Shown here piece by piece: positions 59,237-64,000 of a stretch of DNA of 64,000 bases. The stretch spans positions 1 through 64,000 of the forward strand of contig CAJHZI010000091.1 in assembly GCA_905160935.1 (NCBI GenBank), written 5' to 3'. How positions within the stretch are numbered: the first letter of the stretch is position 1; every line of letters begins with the position of its first letter. The position numbers and the translations under genes are program-made. Under the pieces are notes generated by a model that was not told where the DNA came from, searched no databases, and was given only the letters and a program-made list of their open reading frames with translations. This DNA comes from Enchytraeus crypticus. Lineage: Eukaryota; Annelida; Clitellata; Enchytraeida; Enchytraeidae.

Positions 59237-61546
59237 CTACTTTGGAAGTTGAATGAGCACTAGGCGAACATTTATCATCTTGGCCGCAACGAGCTTATTG
59301 ACGGCAACCGGATCCTTAATCGGCAGTTCGAAATAGCCTGACTCCTGTACGTCAGCCGTGAATTCCGCCTCGTAGCGGATCGGCTCTATAGCGCACTCGC
59401 CGAACGGACCCCTCAGCATGATGAACATCATGCGCATTGGACTAGTGGGTTTAGATTTGGCGACCAGTTGGTAGCTGATGGTTCGCACGGCTGCATGGAC
59501 CGGGTTGGCCACGGGAGCGCTGTGGTCGTTCACCCGGGCTCGCACGACCCACGGGACGCTGAACGCCGTGAAGCGCAACGTGTCGTAGATGAGCTTAGGT
59601 ATGAAATCCTCCGTGCGGTTAGGGCGCAGCTGTAGGTCTGCGTGCAGAGAAACAACGAGAATGTGTGTGAGATATTACAATTTTAATATCAATACAGTTG
59701 AACTTACAATACAATTACAATTGTATACACTTACAATTGTAAACAGAAATGTATGTATATGAACTCTCCGCAACACTTCATATCAATCAATCAATTAAGT
59801 GATTTACAACTTAAGCGCAAACTCTTCAATAAGTCGTGGAATAATATGTAGTGGAAAGTGACCGGTGAATTTTAAATTAATCAACTTTGAATGAGGTCAC
59901 ATTCTCTGCAAGACTTCATATCAATCAATAAATTAGAACAATTTAAGCGCAAACTCTTCAATAAGGCGAAGTAACGGAAAGTGACCAGAGAATTTAACAT
60001 TAATCAACCTTGCAAGAGGTCACAATTGATGTGACTACAGAAGTCGACAATTAGCGCATCTTGAATCTTAGTTACGTATCAGTTTGACTACACGAAAGTA
60101 GAGCCTACATACCGTGCATTAGTCACCTCTACAAACTCGTGCAATTTTTAGTTAAGTCTATTTTCTTAATAGTTTACTGAGTATAATATAATATATTCGT
60201 TTATTTTCGTTCAATCTGACAACCGCAGAAAGTTACAGCACAGAAATTCCAACAGACACAGCATAACAAATTACAGATATAGCATAAACAGTTAATAGGC
60301 TAGATATAAGAGAGAAAACTAAAAATTGTTTCCGCTAACATTTACCACATGAATGTTACAACATTACATAAATCAATGGCTTATACTATTCATAATTGCC
60401 ATATAGGGCGTACTGTGCTATGAGTAAAGAAGTATCTTTTAGTATTCACTAAATTAACTAGCATCATCTAGAATCATACGAATAATGAAGTTTTTATCGA
60501 TCAGACTGCTTCGTTTTATGGGAAGGCAAAAGCATCTCTTTTGCAGTATTTCTTCGGGTTGGGCAATTATGATAGTTTTGCGGAGGTAACAAATGCGCCA
60601 GTAAATGTGCAGGGTTGTTACAGATTGCCTTGAAAAGAGTATTGTCAGCAGAGTTACATAGATCCTCAAAATAGTCGTTTTCACTGTTAAAATGAGTGGA
60701 GTAATATATTGACTGCACTTCCTCTAAGGTTTAATAGAAGTTAATCCTGAATGTTCTGATGACGTTGAACTGCAAAGGTTGCATGTGCGGTCAAGAAGAC
60801 CTCAGGCATCATTTATTAGTTCAATAAAGAACTTTAACTATTCGTTTTATTGAAACTAACAGGATAATCAGATTTAACACAAAGGTAGGCTTAAAATCAA
60901 TCTTGAATCTCCAAATTCAACTATTGCAAGAAGGAATCAACTAGACACAAGTACAGAATCTACACGTTAGAAGCAGTTGTGCCACAAAACAACTAATGCA
61001 ATAGCCATTAAAAGGTGCAATTAAATGACAGGTGCAATAAACGCTAACAGGAACATTAAATATCAAACAGACACAGTAAACATCAAACAACCTATTAAAC
61101 ATCAAAGGGCACACTAAACTTCAATCAGTCAAACTAAACATCAAGCAAGCAAACTAAACATCAAGCAGACAAACTAAACATCAGGCAGGCAAACTAAACA
61201 TCAAGCAGGCATACTAAAAATCAAGCAGACAAACTACACATCAAGCAGGCAAACTAAACACCAAGCAGACAAACTAAACACCAAGCAGACAAACTAAACA
61301 TCAAGCAAGCAAACTAAGTATTTTCAATACATACCAGCAAATGTAACTTTCTCAAGGGAAAAGTAGTCCAGCATGTCCTGGTAGGTCTTAATTGACTCCA
61401 CGTATTTCTGGTTGATTTCTCCAATAGCTTCCATCAGATCCGTGCCAGTTTTGTCGGGATACGAGCAGCCACGTTCATGCTCCTCCAGCTCTTTATAAGC
61501 CCCCTCCCACGTGCATCCCAGTCGCTTAAACGAGCAGGATACGATC
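59237..61546 (-). CDS. CYHR1: Cysteine and histidine-rich protein 1 (CYHR1/ZTRAF1), last two exons
   Basis: Exons 61335-61546 (212 nt) and 59237-59637 (401 nt), joined in phase (G|AC), encode 203 residues plus stop. The first exon enters with one base of a split codon, so at least one upstream exon exists, presumably beyond the right edge. Visible features: a TRAF-type zinc-binding segment CSFKRLGCTWEGAYKELEEH with C-x6-C and H-x3-C spacing, PDKTGTDLMEAI, then in the last exon RPNRTEDFIPKLIYDTLRFT, WVVRARVND, ISYQLVAKSKP, a LRGPFGE loop, and the end VNKLVAAKMINVRLVLIQLP. The vertebrate order and C-terminal end match closely. The family is a RING/TRAF-type zinc-finger protein of poorly known role, reported as a galectin-3 partner in mouse. 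The N-terminal RING part was not found in the window. The last exon is much more GC-rich than its flanks. Confidence 0.93.
60420..60780 (-). mobile_element. LINE (CR1/Jockey-like) 3' end in CYHR1 intron
   Basis: In two shifted minus-strand frames: CNSADNTLFKAICNNPAHLL, AHLLPPQNYHNCPTRRNTAK and DKNFIIRMILDD. Same family as the 36720-37082 segment, 5'-truncated and decayed. Confidence 0.7.
61070..61320. repeat. 20-bp minisatellite next to a CYHR1 exon
   Basis: About 12 units of AAACTAAACATCAAGCAGAC with C/T and G/A variants, ending about 15 bp from the exon (61335). Confidence 0.93.
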
Positions 61547-61564
61547 CTGGAGTAGGAAACAAAG

Positions 61565-61640
61565 TGCACACCCACGCACACGCACATTCACGAGTGAAAG
61601 TGCCACACACACGCATGCACACACACACAAAGAAATTAAT
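61565..61640. repeat. CA-rich simple repeat
   Basis: ACACCCACGCACACGCACAT and CACACACACGCATGCACACA; imperfect (CA)n just upstream (gene sense) of the CYHR1 exon acceptor. Confidence 0.85.
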
Positions 61641-62640
61641 TCCAATGGTCCAGTTTGAGCACAAAACGAACACAGAATGAAAACAACAGAATGATTACAA
61701 AGTAGCAAATGACAATGAAACATAATTATGAGTGCAAAATTTTGTTAAATATACAGGAGATTACATTAAATATTCTAATTCAAGGATGTTCGTTAATTTA
61801 ATAGTATTCCTACAAAAAAGATAAAAATTAAGCCTATATTTATGAATACATTAAAATGAAGAAGGCAGAGTAGACAATTCATACACATGTGAAATGACAA
61901 AGGACAATGAAAGGACAATGATGTACAAATATCACACGCACGGTAACCTGCACACACTCTACAAACCTTTCCTCATAGCTTATTACCACCAACGACGTTA
62001 AATCTGCTCAAACAGAAGTGACGATACCTGAGAACAAGTCGTGCAGTATTACTACATCATATCTTACATAACGTCAAGAGAATACATAAAATTCAACTAA
62101 TTTCAGCCAATTGAGACATAATTTGATAAAGAAATACAATTTGTGAGTTATTAGTAGAACTTCGAAGAGGTCACATCTAATTCAGTTTTATTCTAAATAA
62201 CTAAGAAATATTTAGATATGATGAAGTTAAATAATATCTACTATGTATTTGTTCATTTTAAAACTCTTTAATTTTTACATATCAATATAATAATAGTTCA
62301 AAGGCAATCAAGATGAAATTCCAAACTACATATATGAACAACAAAACTCCAAAATTTTAAACTTCATAATAACTATACAATGTATTCCTTCTAAAGTTAA
62401 ATATGCAAAAATCCGATCATGAAGTATTAAGACTTTAATTTAACAATAACTTACTGAACAGTAATAAGCAGCACTGAAATAAAAATATAAACGAAATTAA
62501 ATACATAAAACATATATAAAATACTCAACACCAACAGGTAAATGATTACACTTCCGTCAATTCAGGCAAAATAAATATATAATCGTTTAACTGGAAAATA
62601 AAATTATTTATTAAATTAAAACATATCACATTAATAAATT
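61641..62640. other. CYHR1 intron or upstream, nothing coding seen
   Basis: AT-rich. I looked on the minus strand for the RING/Cys-rich exons of CYHR1 and found none. Confidence 0.45.
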
Positions 62641-62644
62641 CATA

Positions 62645-63520
62645 TACAGTGACTACATTTACTTAGCTATATACTGCATCATTACATAGCTACATATTAA
62701 ATAATTACATAGCTACATACTACATCATTACATGGCTACATATTAAATAATTACATAGCTACATACTACATCATTACATAACTACATACTACATCATTAT
62801 ATAGCTACATATTACATTGTTGCATAGTTACATATTATATCAGTACATAGCTACATATTACATCATTACATAGCTACATATTACATCATTACATAGCTAC
62901 ATATTACATCATTGCATAGCAACATACTACATGATTACATAACTACATATTGCATAATTACATAGCTACATCATTATAACAATACATAACTACATATTAC
63001 ATCATTACATAGCTACATAATACATCAATACATAGCTACGTATGACATCATTACATAGCTACATATTACATCATTACATAGCTACATATTACATCATTGC
63101 ATAGCTACATATTATATCAGTACATAGCTACATATTACATCATTGCATAGCTACATATTACATCATTACATAGCTATATATTACATCATTACATAGCTGC
63201 ATATTACATAGCTACATATTACATCATTACATAGCTGCATATTACATCATTACATAGCTACATATTACATCATTGCATAGCTACATACTACATGATTACA
63301 TCACTACATATTGCATAATTACATAGCTACATACTACATCATTATAACAATACATAGCTACATATTACATCATTACATAGCTACTATTACATCATTACAT
63401 AGCTACATATGACATCATTACATAGCTACGTATGACATCATTACATAGCTACATATTACATCATTACATAGCTACATATTACAGCAATACATAGCTACAT
63501 ACCACATCGTCACACAGCTA
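62645..63520. repeat. 23-bp minisatellite
   Basis: About 37 units of ATTACATAGCTACATATTAC plus ATC, with a higher-order block (ATTGCATAATTACATAGC...CATCATTATAACAATACAT) seen twice, at about 62950-62995 and 63310-63355. That suggests amplification of multi-unit blocks. Confidence 0.95.
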
Positions 63521-63714
63521 AAATACATACATAGTCCAAGCAAATCAATATACGAATAGCAGAGACTAATACAGTAAACAGTAACAGAAAATGTAAACAC
63601 ATTAATACAAATACAGCAAATAAATCACAAGAACAACCAAACAACCAACCAGCAAAGTAGATAAGTGTATACCCAGCATAGACATATACATATACATTAT
63701 ATTCCACATTACAA

Positions 63715-63870
63715 GCAATATGTGTAATTTACATATTAAATTAAAAGCACTACATGTATTTTACATACCAGACTACAAGCACTACATGCAAATTACATAC
63801 CAGACTACAAGCATTACATGTAAATTACATACCAAATTACAAACACTACATGTAAATTACATACAAATTG
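63715..63870. repeat. 31-bp minisatellite
   Basis: About five units of CAGACTACAAGCACTACATG plus TAAATTACATAC. Possibly another amplified relative of ACATGTA-type motifs nearby. The window ends shortly after with no further feature. Confidence 0.85.
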
Positions 63871-64000
63871 CAAGCAATATGCAACGAAGATACACCCTGG
63901 ACAACTAAAATAATTTCATATTTTACAGATATCGTAGTCAAACAGCACAAAAGAACACAAAACAGGCACCAACATGCCTGTATATCCGCAAAAATAAATA

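Noticed and set aside
61434-61723. Minus-strand frames rich in Cys/Val near the CYHR1 exon
   Set aside because: They are made by the (CA)n repeat and by reading the exon out of frame.
62645-63520. CRISPR-like regular repeats
   Set aside because: The units are head to tail with no unique spacers, in an animal-type genome; it is a minisatellite.

Overview
This is a window of AT-rich eukaryotic (metazoan) nuclear DNA. The evidence is spliced genes with GT-AG introns of about 0.3-4 kb, interspersed LINEs and tRNA-headed SINEs, hAT-type MITEs, a broken Ty3/gypsy element, many minisatellites and long (TA)n tracts. There are no operons, CRISPR arrays or bacterial signals. The repeat style (frequent TAGGCCTA-like octamers, trinucleotide-tailed RTE-like LINEs, tRNA-derived SINEs) fits a marine invertebrate, but I cannot name the phylum.

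Five protein-coding loci can be supported. (1) 3.0-6.1 kb, plus: a MULE/ZSWIM-type transposase-derived gene with two N-terminal C2H2 fingers, a 9-residue repeat region and a DDE domain. It has three correctly phased exons but is broken by a 1-nt shift, a minisatellite inserted in the catalytic region and a second shift. (2) 13.17-18.60 kb, plus: a five-exon E2F-associated phosphoprotein (EAPP) gene whose exons join into 402 codons. (3) 20.69-22.47 kb, minus: one large exon for an unrecognised acidic, Ser-rich protein with a candidate PP1-docking motif. (4) 42.64-52.14 kb, minus: a ten-exon IMPACT gene (GCN2-pathway regulator) reconstructed exon by exon, 345 codons. (5) 59.24-61.55 kb, minus: the last two exons of CYHR1/ZTRAF1, whose 5' part lies beyond the right edge.

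Between the genes: 7-12 kb holds a small hAT-like MITE and a tandem segmental duplication that carries a SINE. 22.5-30.5 kb is a repeat-rich gene desert ending in a 719-bp hAT-like MITE. 30.9-34.7 kb is a decayed Ty3/gypsy element cut off by (TA)n DNA. 34.7-35.6 kb is a (TA)n and minisatellite block. 36.7-37.65 kb is a LINE with a twin-priming-type inversion. 37.8-41.3 kb has two large minisatellites. 52.2-59.2 kb is mostly repeats. 61.1-63.9 kb is a minisatellite-rich intron or upstream region of CYHR1.

The genes look like independent housekeeping or regulatory loci (cell-cycle transcription, translational control, a zinc-finger protein of poorly known role) in a repeat-laden landscape. Assignments to families rest on remembered family sequences and visible motifs, not on database searches.
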